Assembly: GCF_037975245.1 (NCBI RefSeq)
Contig: NC_092583.1
Location: forward strand, 1,345,764 to 1,409,763
Length of the DNA stretch: 64,000 nucleotides
Direction of reading: 5' to 3'
Origin: Apostichopus japonicus
Lineage: Eukaryota > Echinodermata > Holothuroidea > Aspidochirotida > Stichopodidae
Position numbers and translations under genes: made by a program. A model generated the notes under the pieces. The model did no database searches. It saw only the letters and a list, made by a program, of their open reading frames with translations, and was not told where the DNA came from. Shown in pieces: positions 1 through 14,400 of this stretch; position 1 is the stretch's first letter; the number at the start of each line of letters is the position of its first letter.

Positions 1-36
1 TCCGATTTTGGCCGCGAGTTCTAGATCCTTCTCTTT
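1..36 (-). CDS. TRAK: TRAK coding exon, cut by the window edge
   Basis: Twelve codons (KEKDLELAAKIG) follow acceptor CTTCCAG at 37-38. They continue directly from ...LLAE of the previous exon in phase 0 and match the family's EKERDLELAARIG. The exon and gene run past base 1. Confidence 0.93.
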
Positions 37-3000
37 CTGGAAGATTGAAAAGACATTTCTGACGTCAATCCACAAATTTTAATTCTGTCATGGCTGCCTT
101 GTCCTGAGTTGGTCAAACAACAGAGTCGCACCACAGAGTGCAAGGTACAGTATGTGACAGAAGAGGTGGGGGCTGTGTGCTTTTCAAGCAGACCTCATTA
201 TTACCAGGCCCAGCGGGAGGTGGGGGGTTGGGAGGTGTTTGGATGCTTGTTTATGTTACTTCAAGATATAGCACGCCATTGTCCCACAGTAGTTTTGCAA
301 ATAAGCAATGTAATCCTTGCAACATCTCCAATAATCACAAAAAACTGAAATTAATATTTCGTGCCAGAATTCCTACAGTATATTTCTTCCAATAATAAAA
401 AAAACTGAAATTAATATTTCAGGCCAGAATTCCTACAGTATATTTCTCCAATAATCACAAAAACTGAAATTAATCTTTTGTGCCAGAATTCCTGCAGTAT
501 ATTTCTGTGTATTTGGCTATCCAACCTGCGGGACAAAAGTTACACGGTGCTGGGAGTTGATCAGTTATTTTCAGAAGGCTTTTGTGATGGTGACTTTGTG
601 ATGTCATTGGGAAATATTCATATGCCCCAGGGTGTAGTTCCTAAACATTGCTGACACTGCAGTTGAGTTTTACAGGGGAACCCAACCAGCCTTATCTTTG
701 GAAAACACTTTTGGACAGAGGTGCAATCAGGACATCTCTCCCTCTCTTTACTAATTGTGACTGGTGACTATAATAAGCTTTTAAATACAAGCAATGTTTT
801 TACACTGTAATGAACTGCCACAAAAGGTCTTTAACAGATGCAATGAACAGTTTTTGTTTCAGTTCGGTCTACTTTAGAAACATCATCAAGATACTGTGTG
901 ATGATTTCACTCTACATACAGGGCAGGGAGTTTGCTTAAAAACTTAACATTTTGCACTGAAATTTTGGAGATTGAAGGCATTGTGCTAAACCCCATCATG
1001 CAATTTATTTTAGCCACAAACTTACCGACCCCTCACCCTAAAATCATATTTTAATCAATCATCACACAATCATGACGGCGTACATTTCCCTAAAATTATT
1101 GCCCATTCGCAGATACTGAGCGAAAGAAAAATTCAAACCGAAAGAAAGGTCTCCCGTTCTTTGTTGCAGTTGTCTTGGTTAAAATGAAAGCATGCGTCTG
1201 ATGAATGCTTTAGTCTCAACTAAAACAACAACTAAGGAAGGGGACACCTTTCTCTCAGTTTGAACATTTCATTCGCTCAGTATCTGCGAATGGGCCAAAA
1301 TTTTGGCAGAGAAGCACATCGTTGAGCTTGTATGATTATTTATATTTACTACACAATGGCACTGAAAGAAGATTGCTTAGACCAGGGGTGGGCAACCTAC
1401 GGCCCGCGGGCCACATGCGGCCCGCCGGTGATTTTTTTGCGGCCTGTGAGATGTCTCAAGAAAAAGAAAAAAAATCAATCTATTTTACATCATCACAAAA
1501 AACGAGCTAGCTGCTAAGAATTTACGGGCACTAATGATGCTGTCAGGTAGGCCTTTTATCCCCATTACAGATTAAGTACACACACCTATTGCTTGAAGTC
1601 CTCGGAATCAAAGACCTGTTTGAAATCAACAGCAGCTCGTTGGTTAGGTGCGGCCCAGTCAATTTTTCACCCCTTATATCTTGCCCATTCATTCAAAAAT
1701 GGTTGCCCACCCCTGGTTTAGACTGTGGGATTGAATGCATGACAGGGCTTAAAAGAAGAAAAGCTGCAGCAGCTGCATATAATCCACTACAGCAAAGCTG
1801 AAGCAATATCAACCACAGAGATGACAGATCTAGACATACCACCAGAGCCTATCGTGTGTAACTACAGTATAGAATGTAACATATTAGTACTGTATATCCT
1901 GCATTATGCAGCCTGGCTGCATTATGCTGCAGCCCTCTCAGCATCGTAACATGGTAACTAACTTATGTTTGATTTTCATAGAATAACCAAGTTCTGCATT
2001 TAAAGAAAATGTTTTTTTGAAACGAACCTCGGCAAGGAGTTTGGTGACGGCATCTATGTCATTGTAGGTCTTGGTCATCTGGACTACTCTTTCACCACAT
2101 AGTGCTAAGAACAAAAAAAGAAAAAAACAATTGTCATATTATAATTAATATTTTAATGAACTATTATCTTAACACCCTTATTAATTATTGACTGCATTCA
2201 GTCACTTGAATTCAGCTACTGTAACTGTAAAATAAATACTTTTTTTTTGGGGGGGGCGGGGGTTCACGATAACAATGTACTGTAAGTTCTGCAACAAGTA
2301 TTCTGCAACAAGTTCTGCAAAACTACAGATTTCTCAACATGTTCCAATGTAAGGTAAGTCTGTATTTGCAAGAAGAGCATGATGTTACCCCTGGATATAC
2401 AATGCAGAGGTCATAAAATGCTAAGATTATACGTAAATATGTCAAATTTGTCTTCTGTTTCACAAGCACAGTACTGTAATCACTAATGTATGTCACAAAA
2501 AAATGGTGCTGTATTTTAAGTGCAACTTCACGCATATTATATACGATCAGTGAAGTCTTCTACTGAAATGTTAATTTAAAACAACTCTGTCTACTCCAAG
2601 CATCTGTATGCACAGCACAGTAGTACCCAGATAGGGCTCAGGCTTCCTATGACAAGGTTTAACGTTCCATGGTGAGAACACATTATTTACAGATACTTTT
2701 TAGGAAGTTACATTAAAATTGTCTTTTCTTCTTATCAGGCTTGATAAAGGGCACAAAATTTACCTGCCATGTCCTCCACACCGAGACTTTCATACAAATA
2801 TTCGCTGATAAAATCCCACTCCCTGTCGCCCTCTCCATATCCGTCATCCATTATGGAATAGCTTTTGTTTACATTCGGTCTTGCCAAAAAAAATACTGAT
2901 TTTTTTTCTCCTCCAAAAAACTACAACAGATATCTGTCAATATGGAGACCTGATATATTTATGTTGAACATGTGGGAAAAAAACTTTCCATAAGATTTTA

Positions 3001-6000
3001 TCTGGACTGCAGAAAGTTTATTCCAAGATACCAAGTCGAAGATGACGCTACTAAAATTCACTTGAGCTGGTCATGTCAATGCTAAACGATCTCAATAGTT
3101 GTGTAGTACTGAAGGTGTATAAGTTACAGTACTGTAAGTACTTATAGAGACACACACACACACAACTTGTAAACGCACAGGATAAACCACTTCAGGAAGT
3201 ACTAAGAGTTCAATAACAGAGTGTAGAGTTTGGTAAAAGCACATCAAAGACACACGAATGGACGGAGCGATTATAGCAAGCCAAACTTCACAACAAACAA
3301 GTACAGTTCTGTAACAAGTTTTGAATTTTCACCAAAGTTACAGTATGTACAACTGTACGTGAACAAGAAGCCAAGCGACATGAACTCCGAATACCAGTCG
3401 ATAATGTTCGTACTGAAGTCATGGAAATCAGATTCTGTCCCCACAAGAGTGAGAAAAGATGGGCATTTAATAGGTCGCCATCGACGCTTTCGTCTCCGGG
3501 CAGGTTAACTTGACCACACAGTCCAGGATGATCCACACATGTCCCCGCAGCAGCAGCTGTGCATCCATACTAAGCACTGCTCAGGAAATGATCATGCAAA
3601 ACGATATATCCCTTGGCCTGCTTCCCAGCTTAAATTCGTGAATAGTAATTTCTCCGCGACAATTTTTTGGCTGGATTCGAACAAGTGTGTGTGACACTCT
3701 CTGTTTCAAGAACCAAAGTGAACCTGGGAGGGGAGTGGCGCATGAATTTATGTATACACACTAAACAAGACTGCACTTGAGGTGATGTTGAACTTTGTTG
3801 TCGAGTTGTAAACAATAACCGATCATCAATCTTTGAGTGTTTGCGAAAACATTTTCTCTCTGCCAAATATATATCGGTGGACAAACATCAAGATATATCT
3901 AATCTCTTCTAGATGATAAATGAGACAAGCTTCTCTTTTAACCAAACGGTGGTAAATGTTCCATTCTTTTGTGCCAGTTGAAACCACTCGAAATGTTTGC
4001 AGAGGGCTGCACTTTAAACTGAAGCATACGTGAAGTAATTTCTCTCGATAACGCTTATCTATTGATATGTTAATGAGAGATCATGATATGCTTAATGACA
4101 CATCATAATCATCCATTAAAAAAAGTGTCTAATTTACCATGCAGGTTGGGTGAAATAAATAAAAGAGGAACCAACTGATCTGACTATTCTATGGTAATAT
4201 GCAAGAATAGTGTTTTGATTAGACTGCGCGCATTATCTAGACTCTTTGCGAATTCAGATATAAGTGTAAGGAAAGACCTGCTGTACTATGCTGTTACTAA
4301 CCACTATGTACACTGTACAGTTAGTCTACATCAGTGGTAGGAAGAGAAGGATGAGGGCAGTCTCCTGTTAACACAGGTTAATTGTATTCTTGTACTGTAC
4401 TGCACACATTAACTACTGTATCTAGACTCTTTGCGAATTCAGATGTAAGTGTAAGGAAAGACCTGCTGTACTGTATGCTGTTACTAACCACTATGTAAAC
4501 TGTACAGTTTAGTCTTCATCAGTGGTAAGAAGAGAAGAATGAGGGCAGTCTCCTGTTAACACAGGTTAATTACAATTCTTGTACTGTACCATTCAGCAGG
4601 TCAGAATAGTATACAGTATGTTACCATACAGTACAGACATTTCTTTTAATCCACATTTAATTTCAACAACATTCAGCTGCCATTGTTAAAGTAGTTCTAC
4701 GGACACTCAGCCAATTCGCCCCTTATTGTAAATTTGTTGTGTGTGATAATTTCATTCAACATCTGTTGAAATTTTTCGAATTTAAGCTGTTTTCGTTTCA
4801 ATGATAAACACATACATGTATGTGAAAGGTTTGATAACTATGGGAAACTCATTTAAATATGTGAAAACTATGAAGGGGAGTGTTGCACTTATCAAAATTT
4901 CTTGTTTTAGCCCTTAATATTAAGTTAACCTTTAATTACAAGCCCACATATATCATTTGAATAATTATGTGATGTTCCTCCTTCCAAAGAAGACAATAGA
5001 ATATTTCCAAAAATCATCTTAAGCCACAAACCTGTGTTCAGTATAATTGAAACAAAGGTTGTAAAAACAAACAATTAATATAAAAGAAAATTAGGCAGTC
5101 ACTCCCTTTACATCGTCAATGTGCATAATTAGCTAATATTTATTCATAAATTAAGGAAAGACTTGTAAAGTGGTCAATCTTTGATGGATTTTGACGATTC
5201 ATGATTTCTAATGCTTATATTAGAGTGATTAGGTCAAGTTTGTTCATAGGTGTCCTTAGACCTTTAAGTTCTACTCAAACCAATTGCACAGCCCTTGGCA
5301 GTTAACAGTAATCTTCAAGAAAATTAGAGAACGCTATGATGATACAGGTTACACACACCCTGTAACAATAGGGACAGCAGTCGGGGAGCCAATGCTCTCC
5401 ATAAGACCCTAACCCAACCCAATCCCACCCCTCCCCAAACCCAACTCCCTCCCCAAACCCAACCCCATCTCCCTCCTCAAACCCAACTCCTTCCCCAAAC
5501 CCAAACTCAATCCATCTCCCCCCCCAAACCAATCCCATCCCATCCCCCCATCCCACCCCAAACCCATCTGCTCCCCAAACCCACCCCTTACCAAACCCAA
5601 TCCCTCTCCCCAAACCCAATCACCCTCCCCAAACCCAATCCCAAAACCTAACTTGTATAACTTCTGTTACCCTTTTGCAAAATACTGTATACATGTGCCT
5701 CTTAAAGTAAAACATTCTGCAATTAGATTCCAAACTTCATCCATTCTTGCAAAAGTCTCACAGTACTTCAAAGCAGGGACACAAAATGGCGACAGTGTAG
5801 TGCACCCAGTGCTCTACAAACTGACCTATTAATATAATATCACCTGTCACTCACAAGCATAAATAAATACACCCTATCACCAATTTATCTCAAGACTGTG
5901 TACTGTAGGTGCAACCCAGATCATGGAAAGGTAATTAGTAACCAAAAGAATGCACACATAGTACTGTGTTTCATTGTACCATAAAGTACAATGTATTTTG

Positions 6001-8341
6001 TAAACATACAGTACATTTTTTAGTTTGCATGAATTTGTTCCCAACAAAAGGGTTTTTGCTTTCCTTCTCATAAGAAGATTTCATTCTAAAAGCACTTCCT
6101 CTTTCAGTAGACACGGTAGGTTATATCAAAAGGCTGGACACTCCGGTAGGGTAGTTACTGTACCCACATGACTTGAAGTATCAATACATTACAGTACAGT
6201 GGGTACAGTGTTGTGCTGCATGTGGCATTCTTCAAGTCTGTAAAGATGCCTCATTCTCTCCCCCTTCCCCCATTCCACCATTCTGTGAGTCTACTTCAAC
6301 TGTTGACAGAACATTTTGTGCTAACAATAATAGATTTTGGTTTATCCACATAGTATTGTCCTACAAGTCTTTTAAGGTTGAGTGGCTGAACCTTGCTCAA
6401 TTCACCTATTAATAAACAAATGTACTGAAATGCTTCTTCCAAAATACAGTCATAAGAGCCAAAAACTTAAGGGAAATAACAAATTGTTCCTCTATCCTGG
6501 ATTAATTGCATATTGTAGCAATATTACTGTAGGTGATTTAAATACTCTCAATCTAACTTGATTGGATTCAAACTCAATAAAAGCAATAAGGGAGACATTC
6601 AGACAAATTCACCCACACTATCCAAATGTTTCCTTGAGATGGGAAAATCATGTTGAAGGTTCAAATGAGCAAATAATTAAGGTGATAGGCCAAAAGTTTG
6701 CAGAGTTCTAAAACAATTAGTTGGTTTTCCAAATGGTGGATTTGGAAGGAGTGAGTGGAAAGTGCCCTGGAGGGATGGGGGGGGGGGAGGGGTGGGTGCA
6801 ATGCTAAAACATTCCAGTCATGTAGGTTTGGTAGATAAGAGAGTACATATATGTTAACTACTGTATATAACTACTGTTATATACTATATGTTAACTACTG
6901 TATATGTTAACTACTGTATAGGCAAGAGAGAGGCAAAGTAAAATTGACTTCAAATGAGTGTGGTATCCGGCACCCAACCTATCATTTCAAGAAGTAAACG
7001 TTGTTATGTTATAATGTAAAAGAGTGAGAGAAAATTGTATAAGTTGATGACTGGAAGTAAACCCATAAAATTTATCATTCTGCACTCATTAAAGGCAGAT
7101 CTATACTATAAATGAGAATTCCAAAGTATCTGGTTATAAGTGATCATACAGACAACAGCATGGTACATGTATAGAGTACGTTATAGAGCTAAGTAACTGT
7201 TAAATTGTAGATCTAAAGAAATGCATGACTTTCTCGACTCATACTTCGGGTTCGCAACTTGTGTTCGTGAGTTGAGTAGACAACAGCATGGTACATACAG
7301 TATGTTATAGAGCTAAGTAACTGTTAAATTGTAGATCTAATGAAATGCATGACTGTCTCTACTCATACCTCGGGTTCGCAACTTGTGTTCGTGAGTTGAG
7401 TAGACAACAGCATGGTACATACAGTATGTTATAGAGCTAAGTAACTGTTAAATTGTAGATCTAAAGAAATGCATGACTTTCTCGACTCATACCTCGGGTT
7501 CGCAACTTGTGTTCGTGAGTTGAGTAGACAACAGCATGGTACATACAGTATGTTATAGAGCTAAGTGACTGTTAAATTGTAGATCTAAAGAAATGCATGA
7601 CTTTCTCGACTCATACTTCGGGTTCGCAACTTGTGTTCGTGAGTTGAGTAGACAACAGTATGGTACATGCAGTATGTTATAGAGCTAATTGTTAAATTGT
7701 AGATCTAATGAAATGCATGACTGTCTCTACTCATACCTCGGGTTCGCAACTTGTGTTCGTGAGTTGAGTAGACAACAGCATGGTACATACAGTACGTTAT
7801 AGAGCTAAGTAACTGTTAAATTGTAGATCTAAAGAAATGCATGACTTTCTCGACTCATACTTCGGGTTCGCAACTTGTGTTCGTGAGTTGAGTAGACAAC
7901 AGCATGGTACATACAGTATGTTATAGAGCTAAGTAACTGTTAAATTGTAGATCTAAAGAAATGCATGACTTTCTCGACTCATTTCGGGTTCGCAACTTGT
8001 GTTCATAAGTCAAGTAAGCTACCTTCTCACTAACCGTTTTTCCTCTTGTTTTAGTATAGAGAGCCGGAAATCCCAAACATTGCAATGGTCAGATCTTACC
8101 CCCTGGATTGACACTAAAAATATAGACTCTAGGACTACAGTATAATAATACGTGATCGTTCTGTTTAAATAAGTAAATTTTAAAAACATTTCTCCATAAT
8201 TTGAAACAAACCCAAGACCATTCCTGCCAATGAAAATTCAAGAAGGAAATTCAAACATTAAAAATTGCTGTACTTGAATCATACGTTGATAAAGTTCTCC
8301 AATTTATAGCAATTTTAATTAAATTATACATCAGGCCCAAT

Positions 8342-8409
<68 letters not shown>

Positions 8410-11400
8410 TAGATAGATATTAATTATGTATTAATCAGTAATATTCCCAAAATTGATGAAGCTAGAAACAATTCAATAATCGAAGCTGAATGCAATCCTA
8501 TGATATATAAATATTTTTTGCTTTTAAATTGTGATAATATTTTAAATAAAATACAGAATATAATATCATGCCCTTGTCTAGCAGAATACATCATTACCAC
8601 ATTTCCTATATCTTGCAGGTGAATCTAACCCTTATTGTCACTTTAAAGCTAAAATGTTTCCTTAAATTATACAAGTGACACAGCTAATGAAAGATTGAGA
8701 TACAATATTATGATACATTGATATTATTGACTTAACATACCTGGACAGATAGAGTTTCAAAAACACAGGAAGACTGCAAAGTCAGTCTGAAAAACTGTTT
8801 TGCCAAAACTTTCACCCTCCTTCTCTTAAAGACGGTGACATCACCTTTGGCCTAAAAATTTGTCCGCACTTAAAGTTTCCATCGTTACCAGGAAGGAAAT
8901 TTGAGAAACTTCATTCTTTTCTGGTTTTAAACAGAAATTTTCCAATCCAGCATTATAAATATTCATATAAACCAACCAAAGTCAAGTTTCCTCTCCCAGA
9001 AAAAAATAATAATAAAGATTCCATTTCAAATCCACTCAGTAATTAGATCTCACTTTTGCAACTGCATAGACTGTGAAATTTTTGTCCTGGAGATCTCTGT
9101 GTAGGCTGCGCGGAAACTGAACACTGCTCTGCGGTACTGTAAATTAACTCATTATCGCTGACATTCAGTTTTTATACTATTTACCGTACCGCACAGTAAA
9201 ATACAGACGCAACAAGAGGTTTTACACATCAAGTGTATACAAACACTGCAGTATGATGTATTATACCTTGGTACAAACAATTAAATACTGGGACAAAAAA
9301 ATCAATATAATCAATCCATGTACCGTACTGTAGCACATCTGACATGTATACAGAGACCTGTACATGTGAATTCTTTGGGTTGGACAGACAGATAGCTACA
9401 AACCTTAGATACATGTGTCCCGGTGACCAATGTTAGCCACTGTATATCAGCTAGAAAAGATGGATTAAAACCAATGTCAAATCTCATTGTCATTGATCCG
9501 ACCATTTTCTTTTTTTTAGATGATAAAAATAATACAGGTGGAGGATGGAAAGCTGTATTTTTATGCAATTCTTTCACAAACTGACTCAATTAAAGTCTAA
9601 CTACGATTGTCATGGTAACATGAGAGTCAATTCTCACCATTGATTTTTCACTGTTGTTTTAATACAGTTTCTACTGTACAGTACGTCTGTGGCATTGCTT
9701 CGTTCAAAAACAATAACATGATTATAGAGCTCTCTTCAATGATGACTTCTTTAAAGGCTTGGATGCAGCTTGACTGAGAGGCTGAGAATAGACGACATTT
9801 CCAGCATTGACGATTTCTACCACCGATTCAATCATTCAAGCAAGTCCGAATGACAGTATTTAACTCACGAACAGCAGATTTGACATGTTCAGATTCATTC
9901 CAATTTTGTAAATTACACTTCTTAAGTGAGCTCAATATATAACGTACACCTCTTTAAAATAATTCATTTCTTCTCAATTTTTGTTTTTGGTTTTAATGCT
10001 AAAATGAATAATTCCCCACAAATCAGAAAACATAGATCTGTATTACTGTATATTAGTTATGTAATGAATGAGCAAGCATTACTAAAATCACCCTCATGCT
10101 AAGTCCTTTGTAGCTAATAATCTTTAATAATCTACCAATATTTTGAATGAATTACATTCTTGAATCTTGGTGTGAAAAGAAAGAAAAGAAACTTACAACA
10201 TGTGATAATATTTAAATTTTAAAATTACACTTGAGGGGGGGAGAGGGAGTATTCATTAGGAAATGAGCTTTTTAGGAGACATACTGTAATACAGAGTTTA
10301 GCTACATTTATTTGACCATTGCAATATGCTGAGCATACTCTGGTTTTATCACATGTCGACTGCTAATATATATATTACCTTCATTTATTACAAGAGAATA
10401 AGAAACACTTCACTGAGTGGAATGGGAAGAATCTTTGAGACCCAAACAAACAGGACAGCTGTAATATTCTTATTAATTTTCTCTTCGTCCAGAGTAGTTC
10501 AAGACGAAACAGAAAATGGGTAGGCGTGCCCACTAGCTGAAAACTTCTAGCATCTCCTCTGGCCACCTCAGCAAATTTACCACACTACAGGTAAGTGAGC
10601 CAAGTCAATGTGCAGCTCAGTTAAATACGGGAACAACACCCAAAAGAAGCAAATTGCTTTCTGGTACAACATGACATGGAGCTGATAGGGTAGATTTGGA
10701 AGGGAGATGGCAGTGACCGTAGAGAGGGTCATTGAGGGCGCAGTGCAAGAATGCCAAAACCACTTAAAAACTACCTACTGTACAGTACTGTAGGATAGAT
10801 CGGAGCACATAGGAGAACGCTAACAGAGGAATGGTGTTATTTAAGTGCTGAATACAAAATGCATATTTGACATTGAAATAATTGGCTAATCAGCTGCTTT
10901 AACAATATTCCTCTTCTTGCCTCGAAACACAGTTGTTTCCTTGAAGTATGAATAGATATTAAGGTACTGTATACTGTAACACAATTAGCAATGTAAATGT
11001 CACTGTGGGGGACCTTCAGACCTGTACTGATTGTGAAGCCAGGTAACCTTCGCAAGTCTCCTATATGTACATGTAAATTCCTTTATCAGAGTCTTATTTT
11101 AAATAGAAATATTTTGGTAAATAACAATGAGCTGAAATCGACATGCTTATTAAAAATGCAAAACGGTTCCTTGAACAACGACAGAGCTGTACGTACAGTA
11201 AAATACGCTGTAGGTCGTCTAGATATTATAAGCTCATTGATCACTGTAGTACTGTCTAAGCTCTTTTTGCCATTCTACATGTATTGATCGATTCGATCAA
11301 CAACTTGTCAGCTCTCTTAAAAAGTAAGCAATTGAAACCAATTAATGACATTAATTTTCAAAAAAAAAAAGGTTTTCAGGAGCAGTATACTTTAAAATGT

Positions 11401-14400
11401 TGTGTTGAATCAGTTCTTTTTAATACCCTTTGTTTCCTTGTCTTTGATTCAGCATTCAAGCAAATAGTTTAATATATACCCGAGTACAGTAAGAACGCTT
11501 TCAACATTAATATTCCACACACATCTAAATTTCCAGTTTAATAGCTTTTCTCAGACACAGTTTTCTATGTTAAGTAATTAAGTACTGTCTGTGTTAGTAA
11601 GCATGACGTCAATCATACAATGTTGTATGACACTGTATCAGAACACTCGCACCGAATGCATTGTTCAAAATGAAGCACATCACCACAATGAAATTACATC
11701 AGTATGGAAGAAGAATGGACGCGGGAGAGTTTATACCGGCAGTTGCAAGTGTCTGAACACAAAAGAGCTGCAATGCAGATATCTTGTGTTGGCTTCCTTT
11801 AGATTAAAGTATGTTCCTATGTGCTGTACTGTACTATAGTGTACATGTAGGGATGCATCAGTCCAGCACTGTTTGTCATTGCAAAGATGTTTTGTGTATT
11901 TGCAATGCTGATATTCGTGGTGCAGAAGGAATAAACACATATACTAAGATTAACCGGTTGAGATGTTTTAAGTTCTTGACTGTTTTTGCTTAAAAAAAAA
12001 TACATCATAAATAAACATAAATAAGCATCAAAGCCCAAACATAAAATGTTTTTGTTTTTGTGAACATAATACGACATGAAACATTCTTAAATGTATGATA
12101 GTCAGATTGTACTGTGCAATGTTCTGCAGTGTACTGTATTGCTTTTTATATACCAGTCTAGAAATCAAAATCAGACGAGGAAAAAGATAAAGAAAAAAAG
12201 ATTCCCAAGAATCCCACCCATGTAAGACTCCATTTTGTTTATTTTCTTGGAAGACTGCTTCTTTGACAGTTTGCTTTTAAGAAAAATAAACTGGATTTTA
12301 AACTCACTACAAAGCTACCACTAACCACGGAAAATTAACTGCCTTGGTTCCTGGGTTAAATCTGGGTCGTAAGGTCCATTAAAGAGGGTCTCTTTGTGAT
12401 AATGTGCCAGGGGTTGTCTACGTGACTTGTGTCACACTTCACACATAAATGTTTTCTTTTCAAATATCCAACTTTTACAAACAGTCTATAAATTATTCAC
12501 ATGTATATGAATCGTGATCAAAATTCTTTCTGACCACAAATTTCCACTTTCTTTTATAATTTAGATGATACTAACAAAACATTACTGTATGGAACTTGAG
12601 AAAACAAGCTTAAATGATTTGTTTTCCCTCATCTCACAGCATTGCAAATATTAGCAAAGTTTTTGGAGAGCCTCTGAACTTTTATCCAACCTTCCAGGAA
12701 AACAGGGCCTTTCAAATATGCCAAAGCTATATTAAAATAATTTTGATAAATTTATGCTACATACAGTATATATACACAACTCATATGTCCTCTCACAATC
12801 GTAGCTCACCCTCTATGTACCATGTCTAGAGTGACCTGGCAACCTTTCTGCATCCTCCCACCTCCGCTGCCTCCCCCCAACCCCTGTGACCAACCACTCC
12901 CAGCCTATCACCTACTTCTTGAGTAACATCAAAGAATCTAACACCAACACACAATATAACCTGTACATACCAAACTTGTGTCCACTTCTTCGATCAGAAA
13001 AAAAAAAAACGTTTCCAATACTTGAAGTAACATAGATTGTGAAAAGGATTTTGGTTAACCATATCACTGCTTCCAGGCCAGTACAGTATATACCTAAAAT
13101 ATTTTACCTTTAAGTAAAGGAATTCTCTTGTCTCAATCTCCAAGCATGCCTCTTTTTTCCACCTCCATAATTACTGTAATGTTTCTTAAAAAGTATTGGA
13201 ATGCTTGTTTCATTTCGCAGAAGTAGGAGACAGGTTTGGTACATACTGTACATGTACAACTAGTACAGTACAGAATGTGATGGCTGTTTTTGTATTTAAT
13301 TCGCTTGGCCTGACATGCAAACTGCCTCATACAAGACTGTAGATCGGTTGCAGACGCTGGATACATTACATACAGTATGCTACTGTAATACTGTGTTTAT
13401 TTCCTTGATAAAGCAAAGCTACAGTATGTGATATAAATGTGTGCAATGCAGTTTCAAATAACAGGCTATAAATACTGTACATTAATAGCTTCTGTACCAT
13501 AAATTAATAGGCCTCTATCATGTACAACAAACAGCTATAGTTATGAAGAGTACATTATATACTACAACACTTCTTTCAGTGACAGAGATAAAATTAATTT
13601 ACTACATGTAATCCTTCAAAGTAGACTAAACCTTCCAAAAACTTCTCAAATGTTTCCAAATTAAAACACAAAAAAACAGACCTTCTTGTCAATTATCACT
13701 CACTCAACATTGGGGAGGGGGGGGGACAATGTTTATCATAAATTTACAGCACTGTGGGCATGTACACTATCTACATGTATCTAAGTTTACAAATTTGAGC
13801 AATTCATTAGAACAGTTTTCATAAATTTGTATTTTGAACTAACTGAACAGACTTAAGGTTTGATTTTCAGTAACCGCCTTCACTTCTTTGTAAATTGATG
13901 TAGCAAAGTTTTATATTGATTTGGCCATTTTTTATGACATTTTTGCTTGAGCAGCAAAAAAACAAACACATTATTCTGTGCTTATAATGTGCAGTGTAAA
14001 ACCCATGTTATCTCTGTCTATAGCAACAGTCTACAGTATAGCAATGCACTACTGTACCTGCATAAAGGGTCATTTCCAAACCACTTCCCATCTCTCACTC
14101 CAGACTGCATTTGCATTAATCTTCCCGACACGAGATCAATCAGGAAAGGGCTACATTTCCTTTTGATGGTCTTCAGCGTACCTTGAGTGCACCGTTTCTT
14201 TAATACGCTGATCCTGAATTTTCAAATCTGCTTCAAGAGTGCTTCACTACTTGTCACAAACTGTGCTAACCTGAGGTATTGAAGTAATTACAAGTTATAT
14301 CAGCCAGTCTCACTTTAACAGTATATAAATCCTACACGACAACGTAGTTTAAAGGGGAATACCGGAATTTGCAGATCTGCTTCAATTGTGCCCTACTGTA

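Larger units (their letters stand above)
37..2027 (-). other. TRAK intron
   Basis: Spliced out between exons 2104-2028 and 36-1. Holds the 60-bp repeats and the 333-bp MITE. A separate inverted pair, GCCCATTCGCAGATACTGAGCGAA (about 1100) with its complement (about 1270), may mark another short element. Confidence 0.8.

Noticed and set aside
3230-3536. Overlapping frames of 82-92 codons on both strands near the alternative TRAK promoter
   Set aside because: No family match or good splice sites; possibly 5' untranslated sequence of the short TRAK form, but not supportable.
5302-5619. Glycine-rich minus-strand frames
   Set aside because: Arise from the C-rich minisatellite; two frames are open over the same bases.
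7146-8013. CRISPR-like spacing
   Set aside because: The whole 124-bp unit is repeated with no unique spacers, and the DNA is eukaryotic.
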